Source of the DNA: Ananas comosus
Lineage: Eukaryota > Streptophyta > Magnoliopsida > Poales > Bromeliaceae
Direction of reading: 5' to 3'
Assembly (NCBI RefSeq): GCF_001540865.1
Contig: NC_033623.1
Coordinates: 12,695,218-12,759,217, forward strand
Length of the DNA: 64,000 bases
Each line of letters begins with the position of its first letter. Position 1 is the first letter of the stretch. Positions 22,140 through 33,900 of this stretch are shown piece after piece. The translations under genes and the position numbers were made by a program. Below the pieces are notes generated by a model that did no database searches, was not told where the DNA came from, and worked only from the letters and a program-made list of their open reading frames with translations.

Positions 22140-22280
22140 TTTTGTTTTGAGAGAAAGATAGCGTGCTATATGTTTCGTTTATTTTATTTAAAAATAAATT
22201 AGTTAGAAATATAAATCAACTAGGATTCGAACTTGAGTCTCGAGTACCAACCACCAAGCCCTTTAAACATTTGCTCTAAG
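22140..22280 (-). mobile_element. SINE copy 5, with 11-bp TSD
   Basis: On the reverse strand it has the tRNA-like head, the B box (GTTCGAATCC), and a tail hairpin region now reading TATAGCACGCTATC. It is flanked by GATGTAAAGTT at 22129-22139 and 22281-22291. Confidence 0.85.
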
Positions 22281-22649
22281 GATGTAAAGTTATTACGAAC
22301 GACATAGAATTTATATAATTACGCAACTTGAAACCACACTCTTTAGAATTCGGTTCAGGTATGATTCGGAAACAATAGTATTATTCCATCCAAATTGACA
22401 TGCAAACTACAAGTGTTCAAGAAGATAAACCAACATAATCAGATCTATTTATTTCTTGCGTGTGTATATCTGTAGGAAATAAATTAATTCTAACATTCTT
22501 CGCCCTACATCTATATTCTTAATTGGAATGAATGAATTTCGGTCAATTTTCGTAATTCATGCATCCCAAAAAATGAAAAAAAAGGAAACAAGAAGATCGA
22601 GCAGGAGTTCCTACTCCAGAAGTAAGATTATGTATGTAGCAGCAAATGC

Positions 22650-25393
22650 TCATGTGGTGGCATGAACAAGCGGGGACTGCGGCGACATCAGGGACGGGCT
22701 ACGGCTGATCTCGACTTCGAACCTCCTCGGCAAATCTATTCTCAAGACCGAATTATCCCATTTCTTCTTCTTCTTCACCATCCTCGCCTCCGCATTGGCC
22801 CTGTTAATGCGGCACACGAAAGTCCTGATCCTCTTAAGCGCGACCCGCGTCGTGTCGTCGTCCATATTCGCGATGCAGACCCTGAACCAACCTGGCTCGG
22901 CGCAATGAAACGACGAACCGGGGGACACATTGAGCTTGACATTGTTCACTATCACGCGCCACAGCTCGAGCTCGCCGTCTTCGGTGGCTTCTTTGAGGAG
23001 GTGCCGTAGGTCCATCCAGCAGAAGACCCCGGCATTGCCGTCCAAGCAGCGGATGCCGACTTCCTCAAGGCCGGAAGAGAAGATCCTGTGCCTCTCCGAC
23101 AGCCTCTTCGCGCTTTCAGTCAGTAATGTTGCCAAAAATTCTTCGTCGGATAGCATGGCGCCCAGTAGGTGCTGTGTCTGCGACGAGACGAGGCCGAAGC
23201 TCGACATTCTGCGTGCGCAACTAACCACCGTGTCGTTGTAGGAATACACGATCCCGACTCGGAATCCGGGGAGGCCGAAGTCCTTTGAGAGACTGTACGC
23301 AATGTGGATCAGATTCTTGTCGCAGTTCGGGTCCTCTTCTATTACCTCGGAGATGCTGACGAACCTGGGCTCCCTAAAGATGGTTGCGCCGTATAACTCG
23401 TCGCAGACTAGGTGGATTCTCCTTTCGTTTACGAATTTCACGAGGGTCTGTAGCGTGTGTTTATCCATGGTCGTGCCGAGCGGGTTGGATGGGTTGGTTA
23501 TCAGTACTCCTTTTACTCTGATGTTATCCTTTCGCGCCTTCTCGTATGCCGATTCTAGCGCCGTTTTGGTGACTCTGAAGTGATTAGAGCTCTTGCAGTG
23601 AACCGGGAGGAGCTCGACGCCCGTTCTCCACCGGAGATCGCGATTAAATCTGTTTAATTACAGCATCATGAGCAATTGAAAAGAGAACTTCAAAAGAGAG
23701 TAGTTTCAGGAAACGAAAACAGTCAGAATTCTAGATAACTACACACTCTCTGTGCTCATATATTCGTCCTAATAGTTTGTTAATTAATTAAGCAGAGGTT
23801 TGACAAACGGAAAATTTTAAGATTTTTCAATGTTAGGAAGTCTAAAGAATTTTTGGATCCTGAAATGGATGCTACAAATTTAGGCATCTCCTTCTACTAC
23901 TTGCCGAATTATATATCAGAGGCTTATGATAAAAAAAATCATTGATATTTGTTTCAATAATTTTACAAAAGCAGCACTTTTTCCTTTACTATAAGATTAT
24001 TATTATTTTTTTATCTTTAATATTTGACTAGCATTAAAGAAGGAACCTTTTGATATCCCAGATGCCTAAACACGAGAACTGAGAACTTACAGTTCCCACA
24101 ACTTCAAAAGAGCTATATAATTTTTTAGCAGATAAAAATTAAAGGAGGGCTATATATGGTTACTTCAAATTTATGAGAGGCAACTGATTTGGTTACGTAG
24201 AGCTGATGATCTTACGCTGGATAGTACGGAGTTGGGACGAGGAAGGCGTCGCCAGGGTCAGCGAGACAAAACGCGAGCGTTTCTTGCGCTCCAGTGCCTC
24301 CGCCGCTCATCACCACGCGGTTCGGATCGAATTTGACCCTTCCTCCTCTCACTTTCTCCATCAATTTCGCGATTCCCTGCGTGTTTTGACATATCACATC
24401 AGTATACATACCTAACTTGCGATCGCAAATAGACTCATCTGCTGATCGATGGTCCACGAATGCGACATGTCCATTAAAATATTAGAATGATTGATCGTCT
24501 CGTCTCTAAGTTTTACTTTATATATGATGACAGCTGTGAAATACTTACGAGTCGCCCACGACAACTATACGTACTAACTGTAACCGGATCCTTTATTCGT
24601 CGCCTTTTTTTTGTCCTCGAAACTCATTTAAGGATGTTGACAATCGTACAAAGGTGGTAGGCCTACACCACTTGTATACTAATAGTGAGAAATGTTTTTT
24701 TTTAAAAAAAAATTATTGCTTGGACCGTAAGATAGTTTGTTGATTTGGTGGTTGAAATGATTATTAATTTGGTAGCTGATAAAAAGAATACAATATATAA
24801 TAAGCTTTTTCGTATTAGCTTTTTAATTTAATTCAAGTTAAGAGTAAAGTAATTGAGAGGATTAAGATCACTTTGACCACACTTGACATGATTTTCATTT
24901 TTTTTTTTTTTTTTTTTTTTTGTACGTTCCAATTTCATTTTCATTAGTGTTCACCTGCAGAAAAGCCGGCAAGCCATGGTAGTCTTGGAAATTGGCGATC
25001 TCCATGAACTGCGGCAGGCCCTCCGCCGAGCAAATGGAGGCCTCCGGGTGATTCTTGATCCACTCACGTATTAACTCCAGCGAAAGCTGCAATAATAGAA
25101 AAAAGAAGAAAAAAAAAAAAAAAACACATATCCAACACTAGTTAATTAGTCTTATATATACACAAGAATGATAGCAAAACATAAGCAAAATGCGCAATAT
25201 ATATATATATACATATATATACACACAGACGTACCTGGTTCTCGGAGAGTCCCATTTGGATTACGCCCCCAGGATTATGTCTCGGGTGGAAGGGATCGTT
25301 CTCGTAGGCCTTCCAGCCGTCAAAGTAAGGCGAATCCTCGCCGTGGCGGCCGTTGGTGGCGATGCGCGAAAGAAGGCCATCGTTGCGCCCCAT
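22650..25393 (-). CDS. ACS: 1-aminocyclopropane-1-carboxylate synthase (ACC synthase), type I
   Basis: Four exons on the reverse strand: 25393-25235, 25086-24955, 24376-24216, 23649-22650. All are in phase, giving 483 residues, normal for the family. ACC synthase is a cytosolic PLP enzyme that turns S-adenosylmethionine into ACC, the usual rate-limiting step of ethylene synthesis. Visible hallmarks are GLSENQ (Glu51), FQDYHGLP (Tyr89), [17 protein letters not shown], the PLP-lysine box [14 protein letters not shown] (Lys273), and [10 protein letters not shown] with the substrate-carboxylate Arg407. The C-terminus has a Lys5 run, then LRIDLPRR and three Ser-Pro sites (Ser468, 473, 476) in [13 protein letters not shown]. 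This is the MAP-kinase-phosphorylated tail of type I isoforms, which controls protein stability. The four-exon layout also fits. The start ATG 25393 begins [15 protein letters not shown]. Confidence 0.95.
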
Positions 25394-25505
25394 CAGCAAT
25401 CACCAAAATAGTAGTCGAGGTCGAATGATCGCCAAAAGAGAGAAGGGAGGAGAGGGCGGGGGATCGATCGAGTGGGATAAATGGAGATCGAGGGATTTTG
25501 GCGTA

Positions 25506-25513
25506 CTTATATA
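25506..25513 (-). promoter_or_regulatory. TATA box of the ACC synthase gene
   Basis: On the reverse strand TATATAAG lies about 113 bp upstream of the ACS start codon, at a suitable distance for a short leader. Confidence 0.6.
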
Positions 25514-25984
25514 GTAGAGGCAATAGTGGCTGAAAACCGAGTACGTGAGGTTCTTGTGGTCTGGACGTTGAAATGCGTATGAATATATATATATATATAT
25601 ATATAGGATTTAATTAACATAAATATTTGGTGCTATTTAGAGGAGAAATTCTGAGTCAGTTGGTGAGCTTCGGGGAAAGAAGAGTGGGGTGGGGGGGGGC
25701 TGCGTCGAAGTCGGATTAGCTGCGGGGATGTAGCGTCGGCGCTGACGCTTAGATCGGAGACTACGCTGCAGCCTGCTAGCGCGCAACATTGTCATCGTGG
25801 TCCCCCAATTAACTTGTCATTCACTACTGTTTTCTTTTCTTTTTTTAAAAAAATATATAAACTTTCAAGACTTTTGCTTATATATTTTTTTTTACCACCA
25901 TTCAAAAAATTTTAAAATTTATTATTTTTTTTTCTTAAAGTACCCTTCTAAATTCTAAAATATATTAGTAAACTCTTAGGATAG
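25514..25984. other. ACC synthase upstream region
   Basis: It contains a short TA microsatellite (about 25585-25606), a G-run near 25688 and then AT-rich sequence. I recognise no specific ethylene-related control site. Confidence 0.4.
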
Positions 25985-26378
25985 TGTTAGATATGTCTTG
26001 AATTCTAAAATTGCAAGGTGTTTTCTAATTCTATTTTATTTTGATTACTCATTAAGTTAATTTTAGATTATACCTAATCTTATTGAGATATTTCTAATTT
26101 TAGTAGATTTATATTTCTAACTATATTAGGATTTAACCACTATTATAAATATACCTTTTATTCTATTAATTTAGTGCGGCAAATAAGAAAGAGTATGAGT
26201 GTATTTTTGAAATTAGACTTTTCTAAGAGAAACATATTTTGTATACCACTTTAATTACAATGAAAATCTTTGCTTCGTTTTCGCCCGTGGACGTAGGCCG
26301 GTGGCCAAACCATATAAATATTGTGTATTTTATTTTTCTTCTCTCTTTCTCGTATTTATCTTGCTATTTTTGAATCCA
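25985..26378 (+). mobile_element. Copia-like LTR remnant (solo)
   Basis: It starts TGTTAGATATGTCTTG and contains the block CCCGTGGACGTAGGC, followed by CCAAACCATATAAATATTGT and a CT-rich stretch with TTCTCGTATTTATCTTG. This block order is typical of the U3-R end of plant Ty1/Copia LTRs. No internal gag/pol sequence follows and I see no target duplication at these borders. Boundaries are approximate. Confidence 0.6.
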
Positions 26379-27969
26379 ATGAACTAGATCTTTTCGATTT
26401 TTGTCATAATAGATAGAAATATATTTGAAAAAAAAATTGTACCTAGAAAAAATATTTTTATCGATAAAAAATAAATTAAATAGTTTTAAAGTTTTAAAAA
26501 GTATATTAAATATTATTTATAAATAATATGTAATTAAATACACGAGTGGATAAGTCTGCTTTTATATTGTTCCCCTTATTATGTTAGATTGCATTTATTT
26601 TTCCTTTTATTGCTCGATTGTATGGTTACAATTTCTTCAAAAATGCTGAAGCAGTAAAAAAAAAACCTTAAATTATTTTTAAATTTCTACTGTTTGTTGT
26701 CAAACAAAATATAGCATGCAAGGACCGCAAGCAATCAACTACTACCCACTCCTATATTTCTTATCAGGACTTGATCTTCTGAAAGCATACTACGTTCGAC
26801 CACTTAAATCGGACAGCACTTGGAAGGATGGAGAGCTCTTTAGGAATGCTTCTTCCCGATCTAGACTTTCAAAATGACCAAACTCTCTTATAAAACATTA
26901 CTGAATAACTACTACCAAAAACTAGCGAACTTTTGTTACCAAACTACTCTTATTACATAATGCTACCTAGGCTATTTCTACCAAAAACTACTTGTATTGT
27001 TTCTTTAAGTTCTTCTGAAAAGTTGAATTGTGTCATGGAAAAAAAAAATTCCTCCTCTCCTCATAAGTATTTGTAGTTGGTGGACATACCATGGCCTCCC
27101 CAAAGTTTACATATTTGCCATAAATTTAATATGTATAAACTCTCGAATTGTATAAATTTCTACCTTAAAATCTTACTAAAATTATTTATTCGCTTCTTTT
27201 ATATGAAATACTTCACACAACTTTTCTTATTTTAAATCTTATAGTTATCGAATATCTATTCTCATATGGTTAAACTCTTCTAATTTGCAAAGCTGATTAT
27301 ACATGTACTACACCCTGCAATGTTTAATTTCTGGCTTTGCTCCTGTTTATCGCTCCTTATCTTCAAACCCCAGTCAAATTCCGAAATTAACAGATGTGGT
27401 TGTTACCCGCCTTATATCGAATGAATATAAACGGCTAATATAATTTTTTCACTCGTTAAATTTGATGACCGAAATGTCACGTCAACAATAGCAATAATGA
27501 CGGACAGGGCCTTAATTTTAATTACAGATCACTTTATTTCTATTATGATTCAAAATCCCACCCATCATTCACATCCTAGCTATTAATTATCTTTTTATTC
27601 AAAAAATGTACCAATAAATTTTATTTTGTTAGTATTCTGTTCTCCCGAGTCGGACTCGAGAATGATGATACGAACATGGAAAAAGAAAAAGAAAAAGAAA
27701 AAGAAAAAGAAAAAGTCGTCTCATAATCTTCCAGCTGGATCAAAAGTTTTATAAGATCTGCCACGTAGAAACAACCAACGTATAGGCAAAAAATTATGTT
27801 GTGCTACAATCTTCCAGGTGGAACAAATGACTAATAAGACGTGTCACGTGTTAACTAGCTAGGGGGATCTCCAGGTCACAGGCTTGGCATTCAGTCTGAA
27901 AGATTTTGAATGGCACACGCCGTTAAAGGCACAATAGACCTGGAAATTCCATACATTCTAAGTCAATCT
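26379..27969. other. Gene-poor AT-rich region
   Basis: No coding homology. It contains a (GAAAAA)n-type repeat at about 27680-27715. The remainder shows no feature I can support. Confidence 0.5.
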
Positions 27970-28040
27970 CTATATATATATATATATATATATTAGTATA
28001 TATATATATATATATATATATACTATATATATTATATATA

Positions 28041-28260
28041 GTTGAGCTAGAATATTGTAAAGTATTATATGAATGATGCTTTTGAGTTTTTAACCAATTG
28101 GACTGGAGAGATGTGAGGTTGAGATGATGGTGGTACATGTGATAATGAATAGTGTTTGATTCAAGAACTCTTAATAATCAAGGAGTAGATCCAATGGCTA
28201 AAAACCTAATAGCATTATAGAGATAATACTGTAAAAACATATTCTAGCTCAATAGCTCAA
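28041..28260. mobile_element. Short element with inverted ends, embedded in TA microsatellite
   Basis: The left end GTTGAGCTAGAATATTGTAA and the right end TATTCTAGCTCAATAGCTCAA are inverted. The outer motif TTGAGCTAGAA is the same as the left terminus of fold-back element C. TA tracts flank it on both sides (about 27970-28040 and 28261-28303). No coding capacity. Confidence 0.62.
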
Positions 28261-28271
28261 TTCTATATATA

Positions 28272-28303
<32 letters not shown>

Positions 28304-28829
28304 GTTTAAATAGCTTTCGAAGTATACATTGATGTTCGTACATCCAAAGCCTTTGACGTACCCTCCTTATTTCCACGTTGGATCGCACTAGGAAATTATT
28401 TCGATCTGCTGGTCACGAGGGTCGGACAAATGAAACGTATAAAATTAATCTTAAGTATTGTTTATCTTAATCAAATTATTTAAAATTAAAATTTTTAATC
28501 TAGTCATCTAATCTTTTAATATTTTATTTTTAGCCGTTAATAATTCTTTTATTTCAAATTTATGTTCTCTATATAATTTGTATACTATAAATTTGTAGTA
28601 GGAGAGCCATTAAATAATTTATATTAAATGAATTGATAGATTGAAAACTAAATTTAAAATTTTAAAGTATTAATGTCGAGTCAAAATAATAAAAATTTTG
28701 AATAAGTTATATATATTTTAAACTTACCAAATCTATATATGCATGTGATACTTAGTTATTTAAAATTTTGTACAAAAGTATCTAAAAAGTGGTATTCAGA
28801 ACTTGCACAGTTGCACGATATGACCGAGT

Positions 28830-28861
<32 letters not shown>

Positions 28862-28950
28862 AGTCCAGTAGACCTATTCAAACAATCTTTCCAAATATAG
28901 ATATTTTTTTATTCAAAAAGCCGAAAACTCAAAACGCTTCACTAATAACC
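28304..28950. other. AT-rich intergenic region
   Basis: It includes a poly-T run at 28830-28860. I see no gene or clear repeat. Confidence 0.5.
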
Positions 28951-29128
28951 GCACATATGAATCTCGAATCTCAGACTTATTAGATCAACTATCAGATACT
29001 GACTTTTTTTTTTTTTTTTGAGAGATAGGTAACACACAAATACACACAAATGAATGCTCGAATCTCAGACTTATTAGATCAACTACCAGATACCGACTTT
29101 TTTTCTATTTTGAGAGATAGGTAACACG
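28950..29128. repeat. 95-bp tandem duplication spanning a SINE junction
   Basis: The block CGAATCTCAGACTTATTAGA...TATCAGATACTGAC, followed by a T run and GAGAGATAGGTAACAC, occurs at about 28955-29035. It repeats at about 29050-29128 with a few differences. Only the second copy continues into a full SINE. Confidence 0.75.
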
Positions 29129-29254
29129 CTATCCGCTTCGTTTATTTCATTTAGAAATAAACTTAGCTAGAAATGTGAATCAATTAGGATTCGAACTTAG
29201 GTCTCGGGTACCAACTAGCAAATTCTTTGCCATTTGCTCTAGGGACGGTCGGTA
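29100..29254 (-). mobile_element. SINE copy 6, with 10-bp TSD
   Basis: A full-length reverse-strand copy with tail TAGCGTGTTACC, B box GTTCGAATCC and head GACCGTCCCTAGAGCAAATG. ATACCGACTT occurs at 29090-29099 and again at 29255-29264. Confidence 0.85.
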
Positions 29255-29309
29255 ATACCGACTTATTAACTTTGCTACTTAATGCTGGTACATTAGTTAT
29301 TTCTTTCGT

Positions 29310-29810
29310 GAGTGTTCACAGTCTAGATCCAAATTGAAAACCAAGCAGAACCAAACCAAATAAGCTAATTTGGTTCGATTAAATTACTTTTCGATTCAAT
29401 TCCTCTGGAATGTTTGTGAAATTTTAATTTTCAATTTCGATTCGATTTGGACATATGTACTAACTGAATCGAAATAGTGACTGAATAGCTATATATAAAT
29501 ATGTATACATAGATTAAATAATAATTTGACGCTAGTGTTGGTGCTTTCATCTTTTAATTTTTTTCGACTTTTTTATTTCATAATCCCTGTACATTATTAA
29601 TCCACATGTTATCGATAACTTAATTACTTTTGTTGTTAATCAGTGCCAATTGATCTATTTGGTGTTGAAAAGTTGACAGACTTTTTTTTTTTTCCCTCAA
29701 ACTGGACCAAACCCAATATTCGATTCGGTTTAAATTTAACAAACTAAAACAATTCAATTCGATTCAAAAAATATAAGATAAATCGAGCCAAATTCCATTT
29801 ACAAGAAATA
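29310..29810. mobile_element. Degenerate fold-back element (ends rich in TTTGGTTCGATT)
   Basis: The left side has CCAAACCAAATAAGCTAATT and TTTGGTTCGATTAAATTACT. The right side, inverted, has GGAATTTGGCTCGATTTATC and TTGAATCGAATTGAATTG. Such 'GGTTCGGTTT'-rich palindromes are common plant non-autonomous transposons. Boundaries are uncertain. Confidence 0.5.
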
Positions 29811-30459
29811 TTTTTGGCATATTATATGTTTGACTAATGTCCCGTACGTAGACAATTGAGGTTGTAGCTCCGTACACTCGTGATGTTGGACTTAATTACA
29901 GAGACAAAAAGTAAACAAAATGGACTAAATTAATTAACAACGCGTTGAATAGAAAGTAATTTCTATTTTCGTGCCGTTGACTGCTGTCCTATATTGACAA
30001 TTAATTACAATTAGTTAGGTTTGATTTATACGTATAGAGATTCACACAAATTAAAGTGGCGTATTTTTTTAGCTGTGATTTCCATATAATATTAATTTAG
30101 CCAATGATTTTTTTTAATTTCACTATAATTCTTAAAAAATAGCATTTATCATATGTGCAAGTATTCTAGTAGTCCTTATACTTAGTTTAGACTTATAATA
30201 TAATATATATTTTTATAACCGACTCCTCACAATATGCGGAACGCAATATTACATACGAAAACAAATAAGATATTTTTTCATCGTACTTTCTTACCACACG
30301 TAACGCAATCTTTCCGCAATTCTAAACGAAGCTTTAATTTGTACTTACGCGCGGAAGTAACTATGTTTGGACATCCCAATTAATGTTGACATTAGCTCAA
30401 CGGAAATAAAGGGGGCTTTTGTGTCTTAAGAATGTTTTTATCGAAAAAAAAATATTGAT

Positions 30460-30905
30460 CTACTTTGCGGACCGTTTGATTGGATATAAGTAGAATACAG
30501 TATAATTGAAGATATATGCACTTAGAGATTATGTGGTTACAACTATACATATTTCGTTTGGTTGGATCCACTAGAACGCACTGCAAGTATAAATTATTTA
30601 TTTCGTTGGATATAGTTAAGAAGTGCATTTGAAAAATATTATTATTTTATATTTATGGTGGTTAGATTACTTCCAAAATAGAAAAGAAATATATTTTTCA
30701 TTTAAAAAATAATTAGGGAGATGAGTTTTTTTTTAAAAAAAAGTTAATCTCTCCGACCGTCACAGTTGGAATTATGACCAATTTGAATATAATTTCAATT
30801 GCTATTGTATAACCTAAACACATCAAACTAAATATCATATTTAAAAATCTACGTAGTTTCAATTACAATATAGTTACAATTACAAATAATCAAACAGCCC
30901 TAAAA
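30460..30905. mobile_element. MITE, TTTGATTGGATATAGTTG family, copy 1
   Basis: It begins near GGACCGTTTGATTGGATATA and ends ACAATATAGTTACAATTACA..CAAACAGCCCT. The arms are inverted around an AT-rich core (TTCATTTAAAAAATAATTAG). Related copies or fragments lie at 45565-46032, about 20640-20960, and around 36380-36650. Confidence 0.6.
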
Positions 30906-31190
30906 CAAGTTTCAGTGGGAAAAAGGTTTGTACCTTTGACCAAGTTGCATCATGGGGTCTAAGTTGAAAATTAATTTGTTGAATACCATTACAAAGGAGT
31001 GGATATTGATTGGCCAAATTTCTTTATCGAAATTCCTACCACGAGGAGTAATACCCAGCTCAAATATTGAGTTTAAATACATGAAAGCATTACTACAGGC
31101 ACGAAATTAATGCACCAGCGCGGTGGCTCAATTACACATTTTCCAAATTTTAATTTATTTACTGTTCTAATGTAAGCTGAAAAGTAAGCA
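30906..31190. other. Intergenic, nothing recognised
   Basis: A short unique stretch between two MITEs with no coding signal. Confidence 0.4.
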
Positions 31191-31192
31191 TC

Positions 31193-32003
31193 TAAGACTG
31201 CGTTTGGTGCCGGAGATATTCCGGAACAACACGGGATATTCTCCAAGTTGTAACCAAACCGTTAGAAAAACATGAGGAAACGGATGTTTGGTGTCAAACG
31301 GATTGTTTGAAATTGTTCTGGAGTAACCTGCTTTAAACAATTATATTCCTAGGAGAACTGAGAACAATTTTGTTCTTCTCTTTATTTTTATTAGGTAAAT
31401 AGATTGCGAAAATAAATATATAATATAAATATTATTTTTTTGATAATATATTTATATTTATAATATTATTATATAGTATAAATTATTAATATTGAATATC
31501 TATTTATTTTATTATTTATTATTATATATTATATTTAAAATATTTTATTATATTAAGTATATATATATATAAAAATTATTTTTTCATGCACTATATATTT
31601 TTTAAATTTGTTTTGAAACTTATTACTATTATTAATTAAATCCTATAATGGATACTACATAGTATTATGAATAAATTATATAAAATAAATATTTATATTA
31701 TATATAGTAAATAAATATACTATTTTAAATTAAATTGTTACATAAATATTACAAATTACTATAAGAAATATTTATAAATAATTTTTATATTAAATACACT
31801 AATATAAATTAATTATTTTATTTTTAAAATATATTCAAATATTGTTCTACGCTTTTTATTCAAACGTACTAAGCGATATCATTTTAAGAATATCTCCGGA
31901 ATACATCAACTAATTTATAAATTGCTTCTATCTTATATCAGAAATTTTCGAAAGACAACAAAAATTATTCTCCAAAATTGTTCTCTCCACTAACACTGCC
32001 TAA
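31193..32003. mobile_element. Possible MITE with diverged TIRs
   Basis: GACTGCGTTTGGTGCCGGAG on the left matches the inverted right end GGCAGTGTTAGTGGAGAG imperfectly. The core (31390-31860) is extremely AT-rich. Low confidence because the ends are diverged and no target duplication is evident. Confidence 0.4.
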
Positions 32004-32640
32004 AATCAAAGAACATTCTAGCTATAACCTGTTAAGTAGTTCTATGTACAAATTTGGACCATGTAGAGTGTAGGATTTCGAATTGCTCACGCTTTTCGGC
32101 CCTAAATACAATGCATTAAAGTTAAACTTAATGGAACACAAAAATAATTTCCTACACACTTATAACTTGCAAGTGCTTACCCGTATCCCTGGTTATAGTC
32201 TACTTTTTCTTCAAAACGGTTTAGTAAGTTTTAGTGTTACACCTAACATGCGCAAAAGTGTAATCCATATTTCACCACTATATATAAATATATTTTGTAT
32301 AATATATATATATTATTGGCTGCTTTCACATTTATCATAAGTTGATAAATCTTAGTTGGCCTCCTTTGTTCATGGGGCTTGCTTCAACCTAGTAACGGAA
32401 GGTAGGGGAAGTTTGATTTTACTTCCTTTTAGTTTTCTTGTAAAATTGGTCCTCAGCTAAGCGGCTTTGAAATTGTCTTCAAAGAGTTGACCTTCTTTAA
32501 TTCTAAAGTTTCTTTTACAGGAATTATTATTTGAACTAACTGATGAGAGGTGAAACTACTGTTTTTTTTGTTTTGTTTCGGTTTTTTTTTTTTTTTTTTT
32601 GTTCTTTTTTGGTAACAGTATTGATAGAGCAACCACTAGA
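32004..32640. other. Intergenic region
   Basis: Contains a poly-T run (32583-32600). An 85-codon forward open frame at 32083-32340 and a 114-codon one at 32599 show no recognisable family. Confidence 0.4.
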
Positions 32641-32649
32641 ATGTTAAGT

Positions 32650-33125
32650 AGCCAACCCTATCAGCTCCTCGTGTTCGGATCGCTTAATAACAAGACAAAC
32701 CCGAGTGTCATGCCTCACGAGCTGAAAGCAACAACATTAAGTGAAATGGATTTAGATTGGGATATATATAAAAATAAATTTATTAATATTAACCTATTAA
32801 ACTTTGATCTAATGGTCGAAACTTTACATATAAATGAGCTTGTTATAATTGAGCTCTACTTATATTATATATATATTTTGCTAAAATCAAATAATAAAAA
32901 ATATATATATATATATATAATTATTTATTATATATTAATATAAATTAAATAAATTATATAAATATAAAATAATATGTATATTTGAGCTGTTATCGAGCGA
33001 AGCCGCCGAGCAAGCTGACTCCAGCTGTGTTCGGCTCGTTTACTAACGCGGCGATTCGATCCTCGAATCATTTCGAACAGAACACAAGCTGGCTGGAGCG
33101 ACGGTGACTAGATTGCAAACCTAAA
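32650..33125. repeat. Degenerate repeat with GTGTTCGGCTCGTTTACTAA arm, copy 1
   Basis: The right arm (GTTATCGAGCGA..., GTGTTCGGCTCGTTTACTAA, CGAATCATTTCGA) is shared with the repeat at 38490-39060. A TA-rich core (32860-32980) precedes it. The left arm contains GTGTTCGGATCGCTTAATAA. It is probably a palindromic non-autonomous element; its exact ends are not resolved. Confidence 0.5.
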
Positions 33126-33440
33126 CCACCCTAACCCTACATTCTCATGATTCCCAGAGCGTTGGATTTTGCACTCAAACCCAAGGCGATTAAAATCTAC
33201 CGGCCATTGAAGCTAGTTGTGGTGTAGTCGATCGTTGGTTGGTCGCCCCGCTACGTAAGTGGGTACTAGGTTTGCCACTGATCCAATCCGTTCTCTTCCA
33301 ACACCCTAAACAATTGTAGTATGCGGGAATCAAACACGATGACATGTCCTAATGTCATTTGATAGGACGCCTATTATAATTTCAACTCTCTAGTTATCAT
33401 AAAAAAAATTAATTACACTAAAATATATAGACACAATATC
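33126..33440. other. Intergenic, nothing recognised
   Basis: Moderate-GC sequence without coding homology lies between the fold-back repeat and the tandem repeat. Confidence 0.4.
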
Positions 33441-33900
33441 TACGGTATTCGATTGTGATTTGACTTACTCTAGTCTCTGCCACTTGGCATAGATACTAGA
33501 CTACGTGCCAACTAGTAATCCTAGAAGAAAATTTCTCAAATTTTGTTGGCATATCCTGTCGTGACGCAAGCTTTTTAGAAACAGCAGTATTATGATTCCT
33601 ATATATCTCGCCAATTATAGTAACTATGAATCTCGATTGCGATTATACTCCTCCAACCTCCGCCACGCTAGATATAATACCGCCTATTGCCAACTGGTGA
33701 TCCATATCCTCTAAATTTTGATGGCATATCCTAGTCATTTACGCCAGTTCTTTAGAAATAGCGAGTTACTATAATTCTTCAATATATCTCTCAAAAAGTT
33801 ATATATCTATGAATCTCAATTGTGATTTGATCCATTTCAGTCCTGTCGCATTGGCATAATACTAGCCTACTTGTCACCGTGATCCTCTAAAGAAAAATTT
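33440..33900. repeat. Diverged tandem repeat, period about 184 bp, 2.5 copies
   Basis: The marker CGATTGTGATTTGACTTAC at 33450 recurs as CGATTGCGATTATACTCC at 33634 and CAATTGTGATTTGATCC at 33817. Between markers the blocks TTTTGTTGGCATATCCTG / TTTTGATGGCATATCCTAG and CTTTTTAGAAACAGC / TTCTTTAGAAATAGC keep the same order. Copies differ by many substitutions. Confidence 0.75.

Noticed and set aside
25394..25399. ACC synthase start two codons earlier
   Set aside because: Those codons are TTG and CTG; the first ATG is at 25393.
28789..28983. Open frame with a poly-Phe run
   Set aside because: It is produced by a poly-T tract.
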